From Thermoleophilaceae bacterium (GTDB lineage: Bacteria > Actinomycetota > Thermoleophilia > Solirubrobacterales > Thermoleophilaceae), in contig JAUJNT010000002.1 of NCBI GenBank assembly GCA_030448005.1, positions 190,703 through 238,672 of the forward strand: a stretch of 47,970 nucleotides of DNA, read 5' to 3'. This document shows positions 1 to 8,455 of this stretch, in pieces. Within the stretch, counting starts at the first letter, position 1. Every line of letters begins with the position of its first letter. The notes under the pieces were generated by a model. The model was not told where the DNA came from. It saw nothing but the letters and a program-made list of their open reading frames with translations, and ran no database searches. The translations under genes were made by a program, and so were the position numbers.

Positions 1-60
1 AATCCTTCCGCGTCGGTCACGCATTAGGCATGGACGCCGAATCCTTCGCATCGGTCACGC
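1..60. repeat. Imperfect direct repeat at left edge
   Basis: Bases 1-22 and 40-60 are near-identical copies (AATCCTTC...TCGGTCACGC) differing by one indel and one substitution. The second copy lies inside the first codons of the GT4 gene that starts at 30. The two copies are in different reading frames relative to that gene, so the repeat is a local DNA duplication and not a protein repeat. It could also be an assembly-edge artefact. Confidence 0.6.
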
Positions 61-1103
61 CCAGGGCGGTCCACCAGGTCCTCTCGAGCGCGGGGCCCTA
101 CGACGCGGTCAGCGTGCAGGCGCTCCTGTGGCGGCGCCTGCTCACCGAGCGGGGCTACGGCGGGGCCGACCATGCGGTGGCAATCGACCCGCGCGCGCGC
201 GCCGGCTTCGCGCCGGTGAAGGCGCTGGCGCCCGCGCCCGGCGATCTGCTGGTGATCCGCTACTCGGCCTACTCCGGCCAGCTCATGCCGGCGCTCGAGC
301 TGCCACAGCGCAAGCTGCTCGTCTACCACAACGTGACGCCGCCGCGGTACATGTGGAACCACCACGCGGGCGTGGCGGTGGCGTGCGCCCTCGGCCGTGC
401 GCAGATGCCGCTGTTTGCCCGCGCGGCAGACGTGGCCGTGGGCGACTCGGACCACAACGCGGCCGAGCTGCGCGCCGCCGGGGCTCACCGGGCGCGGGCG
501 CTGCCCATCCTCTTCGATCCGGCGCGGCTGGCCGAGCGCGGAAATCAGCCCGCTGGTGAGGGTCCGCTCGTGCTCGTGGTGAGTCGCCTGGCGCCCAACA
601 AGCGCCATGACCTGGCGATCGGCGCGTTCGCCGCATGGCAGCGCGAGCACGCCCCGGATGCGCGCCTGCTGTGCGTGGGCGAGTCGCTGTCGCCCGCCTT
701 CCGCCAGCTGATCGAGGGGGTGGCGAAGCGGTCGGGAGCAGCGGGCGTGACGATCGCCGGCGGCCTCTCGCAGGCGGATCTGAACTCCGCCTACTGCTCC
801 GCGGACGTGCTGCTGTCCATGTCCGAGCACGAGGGGTTCTCCCTACCGCTGCTCGAGGCCTTCCACTTCGGCGTTCCCGTGGTGGCCCGACCCGCGGGGG
901 CGATGCCCGAGGTGGGAGGCCACGCCGTCCTGTGGGACCGGGACGACGACCTGGCCGTGACGGCCGAGCTGCTGGAGCTGGCCGCGCGCAACCCGGTCTT
1001 GCGGGAGGAGCTCGCGCGCCGGGGGCGCGCGCAGCTCGCGCGGTTCTCATACGAGAAGACCGCCGCGGCGGTCATCGAGGCGGTCGAGGAGGCGCTCGGC
1101 TGA
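30..1103 (+). CDS. GT4-family glycosyltransferase
   Basis: A 357-residue GT-B fold glycosyltransferase, presumably cytoplasmic, that moves a sugar from a nucleotide donor. The C-terminal GT4 domain is clear: a donor-domain start LVLVVSRLAPNKRHD near residue 183, then the EX7E element E268-E276 in SEHEGFSLPLLEAF, followed by GVPVVA. The N-terminal acceptor domain is poorly conserved but has HN and GDSDHNAAEL segments typical of the family. The frame stays open to the left edge of the window, so the true start could lie upstream; ATG 30 is the first visible one. Donor and acceptor cannot be told. It ends 7 bp before a convergent VOC gene and is separated from the main glycan locus by about 11 kb. 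Confidence 0.85.
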   Translation: MDAESFASVTPRAVHQVLSSAGPYDAVSVQALLWRRLLTERGYGGADHAVAIDPRARAGFAPVKALAPAPGDLLVIRYSAYSGQLMPALELPQRKLLVYHNVTPPRYMWNHHAGVAVACALGRAQMPLFARAADVAVGDSDHNAAELRAAGAHRARALPILFDPARLAERGNQPAGEGPLVLVVSRLAPNKRHDLAIGAFAAWQREHAPDARLLCVGESLSPAFRQLIEGVAKRSGAAGVTIAGGLSQADLNSAYCSADVLLSMSEHEGFSLPLLEAFHFGVPVVARPAGAMPEVGGHAVLWDRDDDLAVTAELLELAARNPVLREELARRGRAQLARFSYEKTAAAVIEAVEEALG

Positions 1104-1110
1104 GCGAGGA

Positions 1111-1650
1111 CTACGGCCCCGACGACCTGCTCGACCGATACTGCTGCTCGGGTGAAGGTGCAGTGGCCCCGGTGTCGACCGGTAGGACCTGCTCGAGGCG
1201 GGCTTCGAGCTCCTGGACGCGACGCATCAGGTCGCGCTCGCCGGGGCGGTGGACGATCTCGAGCTTGATGCCGTCCGGGTCGTGCAGGAAGACGGCGTAG
1301 TAGCCAGGCGTGTACTCGTACTCGAGCGGACCGCTCTCGATCTCCGCTCCCTGCTCGCGCAGCCGCGCCCCGAGCTCGTCGACACGGGCGCGGCTGCTTG
1401 CCGCGAAGGCGATGTGATGAATCCCGACCGCATAGCGGTCGTAGGGCGTGGGATGGGCCTCCGATTGGCACTCGCGAAGGCTGACCGATCCGCCACCGCC
1501 GTGGCGGCTGAGGTAGATCACACGCTCTCCGCGCTCGCCCTCGATCTCACCGACGTGGACGTAGCCCAGCGGTTCGAGCAGAGCGCGATAGAAGCTCAGG
1601 CTGCGTTGGAGCGATGTGACGACAAGGTCGAGGTGATCGATCGCCTCCAT
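1111..1650 (-). CDS. VOC (glyoxalase/bleomycin resistance) family protein
   Basis: A 179-residue single-domain vicinal-oxygen-chelate protein. The N-terminus IDHLDLVVTSLQRSLSFYRALLEPLGY is the first beta-alpha-beta module, and HHIAFAASSRARVDELGARL followed by YYAVFLHDPDGIKLEIVHRP is the second. Putative metal ligands are His in IDHLDL, His in HHIAF and Glu in KLEIVH. The C-terminal tail (about 40 residues, ELEARLEQV and onward) is charged and probably helical. I chose the ATG at 1650 over one 30 bases upstream because a TAGGAT box lies exactly 7 nt before it, implying leaderless transcription. Substrate unknown. Confidence 0.85.
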   Translation of the reverse strand: MEAIDHLDLVVTSLQRSLSFYRALLEPLGYVHVGEIEGERGERVIYLSRHGGGGSVSLRECQSEAHPTPYDRYAVGIHHIAFAASSRARVDELGARLREQGAEIESGPLEYEYTPGYYAVFLHDPDGIKLEIVHRPGERDLMRRVQELEARLEQVLPVDTGATAPSPEQQYRSSRSSGP

Positions 1651-1657
1651 GGCGCCA

Positions 1658-1663
1658 ATCCTA
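1658..1663 (-). promoter_or_regulatory. -10 box, leaderless promoter of VOC gene
   Basis: On the minus strand TAGGAT is followed by 7 nt and then the ATG at 1650. The spacing places transcription initiation at or next to the A of the start codon, with no ribosome-binding site. No convincing -35 box is seen. Confidence 0.55.
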
Positions 1664-1775
1664 GGACCGTCCAGCCCCAAAGCACGACGGTTCGAGGCTG
1701 TCGCTAGTCATGTCCGGCGTGAGCGCCCTGGGCCAATGCAGCCTTCGTGAGCTCCATGTCGGCAATCATCCACCT

Positions 1776-2396
1776 ATGAATTCATGGCCTGGGTTGACGG
1801 GGCGGATGCAGGGCGAGCTCGTGGTGGTCGAGCCACTGGCGCCCAGCCATGAGGCGGCGCTTTTTGCCGCCGGCCGCGACCCCGAGGTGTGGCCGTACCT
1901 CACGGCCTTTCCCAATGCGGCGGAGACCCGTGACCGCTTTCACCGCTGGATGGAGGAGGCGTTGGCGGCTTCGGAGGAAGGCGCCGAAGGTGCCTTCGCG
2001 ATACTTGACCGCGCGAGCGGTACGCCGATCGGCAGCTCGCGCTACATGGCCCTCCGCCCGGAGCATCGCGGACTTGAGATCGGCTGGACCTGGCTCGGGC
2101 GGCCGTGGTGGCGGACCGGCGCCAACGTCGAGACGAAGCTTCTCCTGCTCGGCCGTGCCTTCGAGGAGCTCGACTGCGAGCGGGTCGAGTTGAAGACGAA
2201 CGCGCGCAACGAGCGCTCTCGCGCCGCCATGGAGGCGCTCCCCGCGCAGTTCGAGGGGATCCATCGGAGGCACATGAAGGTGCCGGACGGCTGGCGAGAC
2301 ACGGCGTGGTACAGCGTGATCGCGCCCGAGTGGCCGACGGTGCGCGCCGCGTTGCGCGAGCGCCTGGCAGGTCATGGCCTCGCCGCCTACAGGTGA
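1776..2396 (+). CDS. GNAT-family N-acetyltransferase (RimJ/RimL type)
   Basis: A 206-residue acetyl-CoA-dependent acetyltransferase. After the start the protein reads LTG..QGELVVVEPL, the usual first strand of RimJ/RimL-like GNAT enzymes, then a core with IGSSRYMALRPEHRGLEIGWTWLG and a C-terminal ELKTNARNERSRAAMEAL segment; this NxRS motif is the acetyl-CoA-side helix of the family. The frame is open from an ATG at 1710, but the homologous part begins right after the ATG at 1776, so I prefer the shorter form. Neither start has a clear Shine-Dalgarno sequence. The gene diverges from the VOC gene. Substrate (ribosomal protein, amine or antibiotic) is not predictable. Confidence 0.8.
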   Translation: MNSWPGLTGRMQGELVVVEPLAPSHEAALFAAGRDPEVWPYLTAFPNAAETRDRFHRWMEEALAASEEGAEGAFAILDRASGTPIGSSRYMALRPEHRGLEIGWTWLGRPWWRTGANVETKLLLLGRAFEELDCERVELKTNARNERSRAAMEALPAQFEGIHRRHMKVPDGWRDTAWYSVIAPEWPTVRAALRERLAGHGLAAYR

Positions 2397-2441
2397 TCGG
2401 CCAAGCGAGGCGAGCGCTTCCTTCCCCCAGGGTCACGCGCC

Positions 2442-2790
2442 CGCCTACTGCTCGAGCGCAGGATCGGCGTCGAGGCCGGACTCGCTACCGTGGCCGACGT
2501 CACTACGCTGGCTGCCTCCGGCCTCGGCGAGCGGTGCCTGCGCGTTCTGGTCCAGGTTGAGGAGATGATGCGCACGAGGCGGTCGCGGCGGCGGCCATCG
2601 AGGGAGAGCTCGAGCGCCTGGCGATCGACGTCCCGCAGCTCCATCACGGAGTCGGTCGGACCACCTGGGCGGTCATCGAGGCAGCCGTAACACGTGGGCG
2701 CGACATCCGTGTCGGCCTTGAGGACACGCTCGTGCTCGCCGATGGACAGCCGGCGCACGACAACGCCGAGCTCGTTGCCTCGCGGCTGCG
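2442..2790 (+). pseudogene. Remnant of DUF849 / 3-keto-5-aminohexanoate cleavage (BKACE) gene
   Basis: Translation from about 2442 gives LLERRIGVEAGLATVADV, and after one frameshift near 2565 continues through VPQLHHGVGRTTWAVIEAA, GRDIRVGLEDTLVL and DNAELVAS. This is the C-terminal third of the BKACE family of zinc-dependent beta-keto acid cleavage enzymes, including the typical R-x-GLED and N-aeLV signature. The N-terminal two thirds, with the metal-binding histidines, are absent, and no start precedes the fragment. It is a dead remnant. The residues retained are well conserved, so the loss looks fairly recent. Confidence 0.7.
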
Positions 2791-2888
2791 CTTGTCTCGC
2801 TTCACGCTTAAGCGGGGCTGCTGCATGCCCGGCAGGAACCGCTCCGCAGTGCGGCTGGCCGACCCTGAGCGGCAGGGGAGCCTCGGAG

Positions 2889-3292
2889 CTATACGGAGCT
2901 GACGGTAAGTGGAGGATGCGCGCGCGATGACGGCGAAGTCGTCGTCCTGCGTGACCACGGGCAGGCCCGTGTTCGACGGCCGTGGCGGCGATGAGTGCAT
3001 CCGTGAGCTTGACGGTGCGGTGAATGCCCGGCGCGACAGTCGTTGACGAGCCGCGCCCAGGAGACCATGACGGCTTCGCTGATCGCAGCGGATCGGCGGT
3101 TCGCGCGAGCGCGAGTGTGTCCGCCCGGCGGGCACGAGTGTCGGGGTCGGCTGTGGCGAGTACCCCGAGCTGGAGCTCGCCGATCGTAACCACGGAGACC
3201 GCGACGCGCCCTGGCAGCGTCCCGAGGGTGCGCCCACCTTCGCTTGCGATGAAGACCGACGTGTCGAGCAGTCTCGCGGCGAGGGCGCTCAC
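2889..3292 (-). pseudogene. Frameshifted PIN-domain toxin (VapC-like)
   Basis: The GTG at 3292 opens a PIN-domain RNase: ARLLDTSVFIASEGG (first catalytic Asp), then SVVTIGELQLGVL (Glu). The frame breaks after RTADPL. The expected ISEAVMVSWARLVNDCRA lies in a second frame, KLTDALIAATAVEHG (with the third acidic residue) returns in the first, LPVVTQDDDFAVIARA lies in a third, and the end HPPLTVSSV-stop at 2889 is in yet another shift. At least four indels are needed, so no full toxin can be made. The start overlaps the antitoxin stop by a GTGA junction, as in intact vapBC pairs. Confidence 0.75.
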
Positions 3293-3532
3293 AGCTCGTC
3301 GATGGTCTGACCAGCGAGCGCCGCGAGGTCGTCGGCCAAGGCCGCATCGGCTGCCCGGGCCGTGAGCTCGGTCGCAAGACGGTCGCCATCAAGCCAGCGG
3401 GTCCTGCGGCCGTGGGGGACGATGTCCGCCACAGGATGGCCGCGAACGGTAAGGGTGACGCGCCTGCCCTGACTCGACCGCGGCGATCACCGCACCGGTG
3501 TTGTTGCGCAGCTCGGGTACCCCGACCTCCAC
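3289..3532 (-). pseudogene. Frameshifted Phd/YefM-type antitoxin (VapB-like)
   Basis: From a GTG at 3532 the protein reads MEVGVPELRNNTGAVIAAVESGQ, the DNA-binding half of a Phd/YefM antitoxin. A single-base shift after GQ moves the rest to another frame: RVTLTVRGHPVADIVPHGRR...RWLDGD...LAALAGQTIDEL, ending at 3289 and overlapping the toxin start. The toxin-neutralising C-terminus is therefore disconnected. A TACCCT box 7 nt before the GTG supports this start. Both partners being broken suggests whole-module inactivation, or locally poor base calling. Confidence 0.7.
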
Positions 3533-3539
3533 GTGCGAC

Positions 3540-3545
3540 AGGGTA
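3540..3545 (-). promoter_or_regulatory. -10 box of vapBC remnant
   Basis: TACCCT on the minus strand followed by 7 nt and GTG 3532, the same leaderless geometry as at several other genes in this window. Confidence 0.4.
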
Positions 3546-3575
3546 GTACCAGGGAGTTTGGTGCTTGCTCTGGCG

Positions 3576-3878
3576 CTACAGGGCGGATTCTTGTGACTGT
3601 CGGATGCGACGAGCAAGCCGGAGAGCCAAGCGGCCGGTCGCGATCAGCACGAGAAGGAGGATCACTGCCAAGCCCAGGTACGCCGCGAGGCCGAACGCCG
3701 TCCACAGCGTCTCATTGCGGAGCAGTGACCCATTGTCGGGGTTGAATGCCGCAGCCCCTAGGAAACCGACCACAAGGAAGAGCACGGCGGCGAGATAGGC
3801 ATATGCCCACCAAGACTCGCGCGGACGGGTTCCAACTCGGTCTGCCGCGGGCTTCTTGTCCGTACGTCCCATCTTCAC
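3576..3878 (-). CDS. Small two-span membrane protein
   Basis: A 100-residue protein of unknown function. The N-terminus is basic (RTDKKPAADRVGTRPRES), followed by a hydrophobic helix YAYLAAVLFLVVGFLGAAAF (about residues 26-45), a short polar loop NPDNGSLLRNETL, and a second helix AFGLAAYLGLAVILLLVLIA (about 61-80), ending in a basic RLALRLARRIRQ tail. The start is a GTG at 3878; an ATG two codons later (3872) is equally possible. It lies between two broken genes but is itself intact. Hydropathy and uninterrupted frame support a real gene; function unknown. Confidence 0.6.
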   Translation of the reverse strand: MKMGRTDKKPAADRVGTRPRESWWAYAYLAAVLFLVVGFLGAAAFNPDNGSLLRNETLWTAFGLAAYLGLAVILLLVLIATGRLALRLARRIRQSQESAL

Positions 3879-3887
3879 AAGAGGGAC

Positions 3888-5782
3888 TCAGATCGTACTG
3901 CTCTCAGAGGCCTTGGCGCCGTTTCGCTCGTGCGCCTCGACCATCTCGACGCGGTTGCGTCCAGCCGCCTTGGCGGTGTAGAGCGCTCGGTCGGGCGCAG
4001 CGGACAAGCGCGGCAGCGTCGACGGCGTGGAGCGGCAGCGCCGCCACGCCCAGGCTCGCGCTGATCGGTCGTTGCACGGCCGGCACGGTGATCCTGCCGA
4101 TGGCGGCACGGATGTTCTCGGCTGCCGTCTGCGTCCCCTCCGCATCGGTTTGGGGCAGGAGGACGAGAAACTCCTCCCCACCCCAGCGAGCGCAGAAGTC
4201 GGTCTCGTGGATGGTCGTGCGAAGCGCGACGCCGACCGCGGCGAGCACCTCGTCGCCCGCCGCGTGGCCGAACACGTCGTTGACCTGCTTGAAGTGGTCG
4301 AGGTCGAGCACGATCGCCCCGAGTGGCTGGCCTGACTTTACGGCGTCCGCGACGAGGCGCTTGACGGCATCGCCGGCCGCGCGCTGGTTGGCAAGCCCGG
4401 TCAGCTCATCGGTCCCGGCACGCTGCTCGGCGATCGCCAGGTTGCGCAGGTTCGCGAGTATCGGTGCGGCCTGCGCCACCGAGACCCGCATGGCCTCGCG
4501 CTCCTCGGCGTCGAGGGAGCGCTGAGGCAACGCGAGCACCGAGCCCATCACCTCGCCCCCGACCAGCAGCGGCTGGCATGCCGAGGGACCGAGCTTGCCA
4601 CAGACCTCGCACTCGAGCAGCGGCTCGCGACCATTGCCGTGGCTTTGCTGCTCGCCGGTGCGCACCGCCATGCAGCTGCGTGGCTTCGCGTCCTGGAGCC
4701 TCGCTGCGAGCGCTTCGCCGGGAGGGGTCCGTGGCTCCAGGCGGTCGGCGCTGTTGTTGCGAGAAAGGACGGTCATCTCCGCGGCCGCGACAGAGCGCTC
4801 GAGGTGTCGCTTGAGCAGCTCATAGGCCTCGCGCTCGCTCTCGGTGATCTGCATCGCCTCGCTGAACTCGGCCTGCTGGTCGATCCGCCGCTGCTCGCTC
4901 TCGCGGTGAGAGACCATTTCGTTCAAACCGCTCCCCGAGCTCGGTCGGCTCGTCGCCCCCGTCAGGCTCGACCCGCGCCCCGGTTCTCCCTTCGGCAACC
5001 TCGGAAGCAAAGCGAGAATAGTCGCGGGCCCGCGGCACCACCCCGGGGATCAGCCAGGCGATGACCGCGAGCGTTCCCAGTAGAGCGAGCACTGAAGCGC
5101 CGAGCAGAAGGCCAAGCGTGCTGCGGTACTGCCTCTCGGCTTGATCGCGGTGCTCACGCGCCTCGGTGGCCTCTCCCCTCATGAGCCGGTCCGCCTCCCC
5201 CAGCAACCCGTCAAGCAGCGCCGTGACCCGGACGGCCAGGCGATCGTCCTCGGCTTGGAAGTCCCCGGTCAGCCGGCTCAGGTCGAATGCGTCACTGCGA
5301 AGGACTTCTTCGAAGCTTCGCCAGCCGGCCGTGAGCTTCCGGAAGTCACGCGCCTCGTCCTCCTCGGGATGGGTCAGCCGTCGATCGTAGGCCGCGCAGC
5401 GAGAGATCGACCGCCGGCAGCACCCGGCGGTGGAGGCTTGCCTTGAGCTCCTCCTGCAGGCGCAGCTGTTGGCGTGTATCAGGCGCAGCGTGGCTGTTTC
5501 CGCGGCGCCTAGGCTTCGCCTCAGCTGCGAGTAGGCCAGTGTCTGCCTGTACTGGTTCTCGTAGAGGCCTTCGATCTCGCGATTCATGCCTCGCACGCCG
5601 GTTGCGCCCACGACGCATACGGCGGCGACGAGCGGCACGACCAGCAGCACGACGATGCCAAAGCGGCGGCTGAGCGTCAGAGGGGGAAGGCGGAAGCGGT
5701 CCGACGGCGTGGACCAGTGGGCGGTGCTGGGCGCTCGGATGACTCCATTCCCCGGAATATCGGCCCATAAGGGGGTTCCCAT
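3888..5782 (-). pseudogene. Membrane-anchored GAF-GGDEF diguanylate cyclase, multiply frameshifted
   Basis: Read across frames, this is one sensor: an N-terminal helix FGIVVLLVVPLVAAVCVVGATG, an extracytoplasmic four-helix-bundle-like region, a second membrane helix LGLLLGASVLALLGTLAVIAWLI, a HAMP-like linker, a coiled segment, a GAF domain with clustered cysteines (LLECEVCGKLG) and a GGDEF domain. The active-site motif is GGEEF (ARWGGEEF); the inhibitory RxxD site reads HETD, so product inhibition should be weak. Two compensating shifts interrupt the sensor region near 5380-5460, one shift separates HAMP from GAF near 4920, and one near 4010 precedes the true end RALYTAKAAGRNRVE...SSTI at 3888. 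As written it cannot yield a full cyclase. Sequencing indels are an alternative to true decay. Confidence 0.75.
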
Positions 5783-5901
5783 TAGCCACCGCGAGCACCA
5801 CGGCTGCCCAACAGCTCGGCGGCCAGGTCACCAGGCCTCGGCTCGCTCGCGGTGAGCCCCGCCCCAAGAACCCGCCCATCACATTCGTGGCGATGTGCGC
5901 C

Positions 5902-5931
5902 TCGACATTAGTCTGAACAGTATGGTATGCT
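5902..5931 (+). promoter_or_regulatory. Promoter of DUF1707 gene
   Basis: TCGACA (5902-5907) and TATGCT (5926-5931) are separated by 18 bp, a good match to a housekeeping promoter. TATGCT lies 7 nt before the ATG at 5939, predicting leaderless transcription. The local sequence is clearly more AT-rich than its surroundings. Confidence 0.55.
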
Positions 5932-5938
5932 TAGGATC

Positions 5939-6442
5939 ATGTTGCTGGATGCCAACCAAGGTGGGTCTCCTCCCGAGGGGCCCGAGGCGAGCTTGCGAGT
6001 CTCCGATCGAGAGCGCGAGCGAGTAGTCGATCTGCTCTCAGGGCACGCAGCCGAGGGCCGGCTGACGCTCGAGGAGCTCGACGCTCGCATCGACGGCGCC
6101 CATGCCGCTCGCACCCGCGGCGAGCTCGCCGCGCTGACGGCGGACCTACCGGCCGATGGCAAGGGCAATCCCGGCAGGGTCGATCCCGAGACCACGGCCG
6201 CAGGCCGCGGGGCCCGGGCTCCTCTACCCCGGCTTTCGCGCGAGGTCGCGGTCTACGTCGTCGTCAATGTCGCGCTCGTGGTCGTGTGGGCGCTCAGCGG
6301 AGGCGGTTACTTCTGGCCCGCGTGGTCGATCCTCGGCTGGGGCCTCGGCCTCGTCAAGGGCGGACCGCATGCCCGCCGCCGCGCCGCCCGCTGCGCCGGC
6401 CACCGCGAGCCGGCGAGCAACCTCACGCGCACGGCCGGTTAG
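5939..6442 (+). CDS. DUF1707 domain protein with membrane segment
   Basis: A 167-residue protein. The N-terminal half is a DUF1707 module: LRVSDRERERVVDLLSGHAAEGRLTLEELDARIDGAHAARTRGELAALTADLP, a small domain found in many actinobacterial membrane proteins and of unknown function. The C-terminal half has hydrophobic segments VAVYVVVNVALVVVWALSGGGYF and WSILGWGLGLV, resembling the 2TM domain. An earlier in-frame ATG exists at 5927, but the promoter spacing favours the ATG at 5939. It stands alone, divergent from the broken cyclase. Function unknown. Confidence 0.75.
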   Translation: MLLDANQGGSPPEGPEASLRVSDRERERVVDLLSGHAAEGRLTLEELDARIDGAHAARTRGELAALTADLPADGKGNPGRVDPETTAAGRGARAPLPRLSREVAVYVVVNVALVVVWALSGGGYFWPAWSILGWGLGLVKGGPHARRRAARCAGHREPASNLTRTAG

Positions 6443-6522
6443 CGCAAACTGGGGGTTCGCCACTTATTGCCCCGCAGGGCTAGGCTCTCGCCAGGGTCCG
6501 CCATCGAGGGAGGGCAGTTGGC

Positions 6523-6825
6523 GTGGCTTCACGGGAGGCGACCAGGGCTGGTGCGCGCTGGCGGTCGCCGGCACACTGAGCGTGACCGGATGCGGTGGGG
6601 ATGACGACGCGCTCAACAATGGTGAGCTTGTGAAGAAGGCGAACGCCTTCTGCAAGCGCCACACCCAGAAGATCGGGGCGGCCTCCGGCAAGCTGCTGGC
6701 AGGCGGACAGCTCCCAAGTCCCAGGGAGTTCGGCAAGCTGGCACAGGGGACGATCGTGCCCGAGGTGGGCGCGCAGGTGAAGGAGCTGCGCGCCCTCGAG
6801 CCGCCGGATGACATGGCGGATGATT
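6523..6825 (+). pseudogene. Truncated small lipoprotein gene
   Basis: The readable part gives LAVAGTLSVTGCGGDDD, a lipobox (VTGC) followed by an acidic linker, then LVKKANAFCKRHTQKIGAASGKLL...GTIVPEVGAQVKELRALEPPDDMADD. This matches a small secreted lipoprotein of unknown function. A GTG at 6523 preceded by GGAGGG is the best start but is one frame away from the lipobox, implying an indel in the signal peptide. After DDMADD the sequence runs without a stop into an oligopeptide-binding protein, so the 3' end of this gene is missing. Confidence 0.55.
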
Positions 6826-8397
6826 CCCCCGGCGCCCGATCGCCGGACGGTGCGCCTGGCGGGCGAGTCGTTCGCCTTCCCGTCCCCTTTGCGTACATCG
6901 CGGGCCCTGGCTACGAGCAGATGAGCCTCCTCTAGGACACCCTGATGTGGAAGGACTCCACGGGTCGGATGCTGCCGTGGCTCGCCAGGCGCGCTCGGAG
7001 GTCCGCGAACGGACTGACCTACACGTTCGAGCTGCGCGAGGGCATCCGGTGGCAGGACGGGCGACCCCTTACCGCCAGGACGTCGCGTTCACCTTCGACT
7101 ACTTCGCGCGGCAGCCGCTCGGCCCGCTCGTCGTGGCAAAGCCCTTCGGCGTTAAGGGCGCGCCATGGCGCGCGGTCGGGGGACGGTCGAGCCATCTCGA
7201 GCGGCCGGCGGTCACCTTCATCGAGTCGGTGGTGGGTGCGGTGCCGATCATCCCGCGACATGTCTGGTCTTCCATCCGCGACGCCCCAAGGCACAGGATC
7301 CGAGCGTGCTCGTCGGGTGGGGCCCTATCGCCTGCGCTCGTTCTCGCCAGGGGAGGGAGCGTTGCTCTTCACGGCCCGCAAGGGCTACTTCCTCGGCGCG
7401 CCGTGGGTGCGGCGGATCGAGCTGCGCCCGGTCGATGACGTGCTGAGTGCGCTGCGGGCCGGCGAGATCGACTCCGCGGACACCCGGCTGGAGGGAGCCG
7501 GCAACGACGTGCTGGCGGGGCTTTCGCTCAGATGGCTCCTACGGGGTGCTCGAGAGCGCCGGGAGCTTTGCCTTCCCCTTGATCTGGAACCTCGCACGGG
7601 GCGGTGCGCCGGCCGACGTGCGCTTTCGCCGGGCCTGCGGGATGGCGATCGACCGCGGCGCCATCGTGAGGCGCCTGCTGGATGGCAACGGACAGCCCGG
7701 CAACCCCGGCTTCCTTCCTCCCGGGCACCCCTTCCACGCGCCGGTTGAGCAGTACGCCTTCGATTCTCCCGCCGCTGAGCGACTGCTCGAGGAAGCTGGG
7801 TACAGGCGCCCGCGCGACGGCGGCCCCCGCCGGGGCCCCGGCGGGGAGCGCCTCAGCTTCCGCCTGCTCCCGGGCAACTCGCCGGTGCCGCCGTTCCTCG
7901 ATCTGCTCGTGGGCTCGCTGCGGGCGGTGGGCGTGGAGCTTCGCCCCCAGGCGGTCGACCTGCCGACGCTGTTCGGCCGGCTGCGGAAGGGCGCGGATGA
8001 CATCGCGCTCAGCCTCTACCCGGGCCCTGGCGGCAGCGCGCCCAACGCGGACCCGGACACGATGCGGACCTTCTATTCCTCACGCGTGAAGGGGCGGCTT
8101 CAGGGGGCGCAGGGGTGGGTGGACGGCGAGTTCGACCGGCTCGCCGAGCTGCACCTCGCGACCTCCGCGGTCGCCGAGCGGCGGAGGCTGTTTGCCCGCA
8201 TGCAGCAGATCGTGGCCCGTGAGGTGCCGGCGCTGCCGCTGCTCTACCCGACGCTGTTCAACCTCTCTCGCAAGCAGGCCTTCGACCAGTGGTACTACAC
8301 CCCAGGCGGGTTCGCCGGCGGTCTTCCGGGGGTCTTCAACAAGCAGGCGCTCGTGACGGGCCGAAAGACGGGCCTGAGCCCCCGACGCCCGGCCTGA
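6826..8397 (+). pseudogene. Decayed ABC transporter substrate-binding protein (SBP_bac_5 family)
   Basis: Homology to oligopeptide-binding proteins (OppA/DppA type) starts abruptly at PAPDRRTVRLAGES and continues FAYIAGPGYEQMSLL-stop-DTLMWKDSTGRMLPWLA, ELREGIRWQDGRPL, DVAFTFDYF, VGPYRLRSFSPGEGALL and an intact final frame from about 7540 to 8397 (FPLIWNLARGG...DVRFRRACGMAIDRGAIVRRLL...PTLFNLSRKQAFDQWYY). An in-frame TAG at 6933 replaces the expected tyrosine codon, and frames switch near 6885, 7075, 7310 and 7530. The signal peptide is missing. The gene cannot make a functional periplasmic binding protein, and no permease or ATPase gene follows. Confidence 0.8.
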
Positions 8398-8455
8398 GCG
8401 AACCGCGGACGCGGTCGTGGCGGCGATCGCCAGGGGAGATCAAGCAAATCGCCCA

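Noticed and set aside
8422-8431. Perfect palindrome GGCGATCGCC before the dehydrogenase operon
   Set aside because: Short and expected by chance at this GC content. It resembles the cyanobacterial HIP1 core, but no other copies at meaningful spacing were noted.
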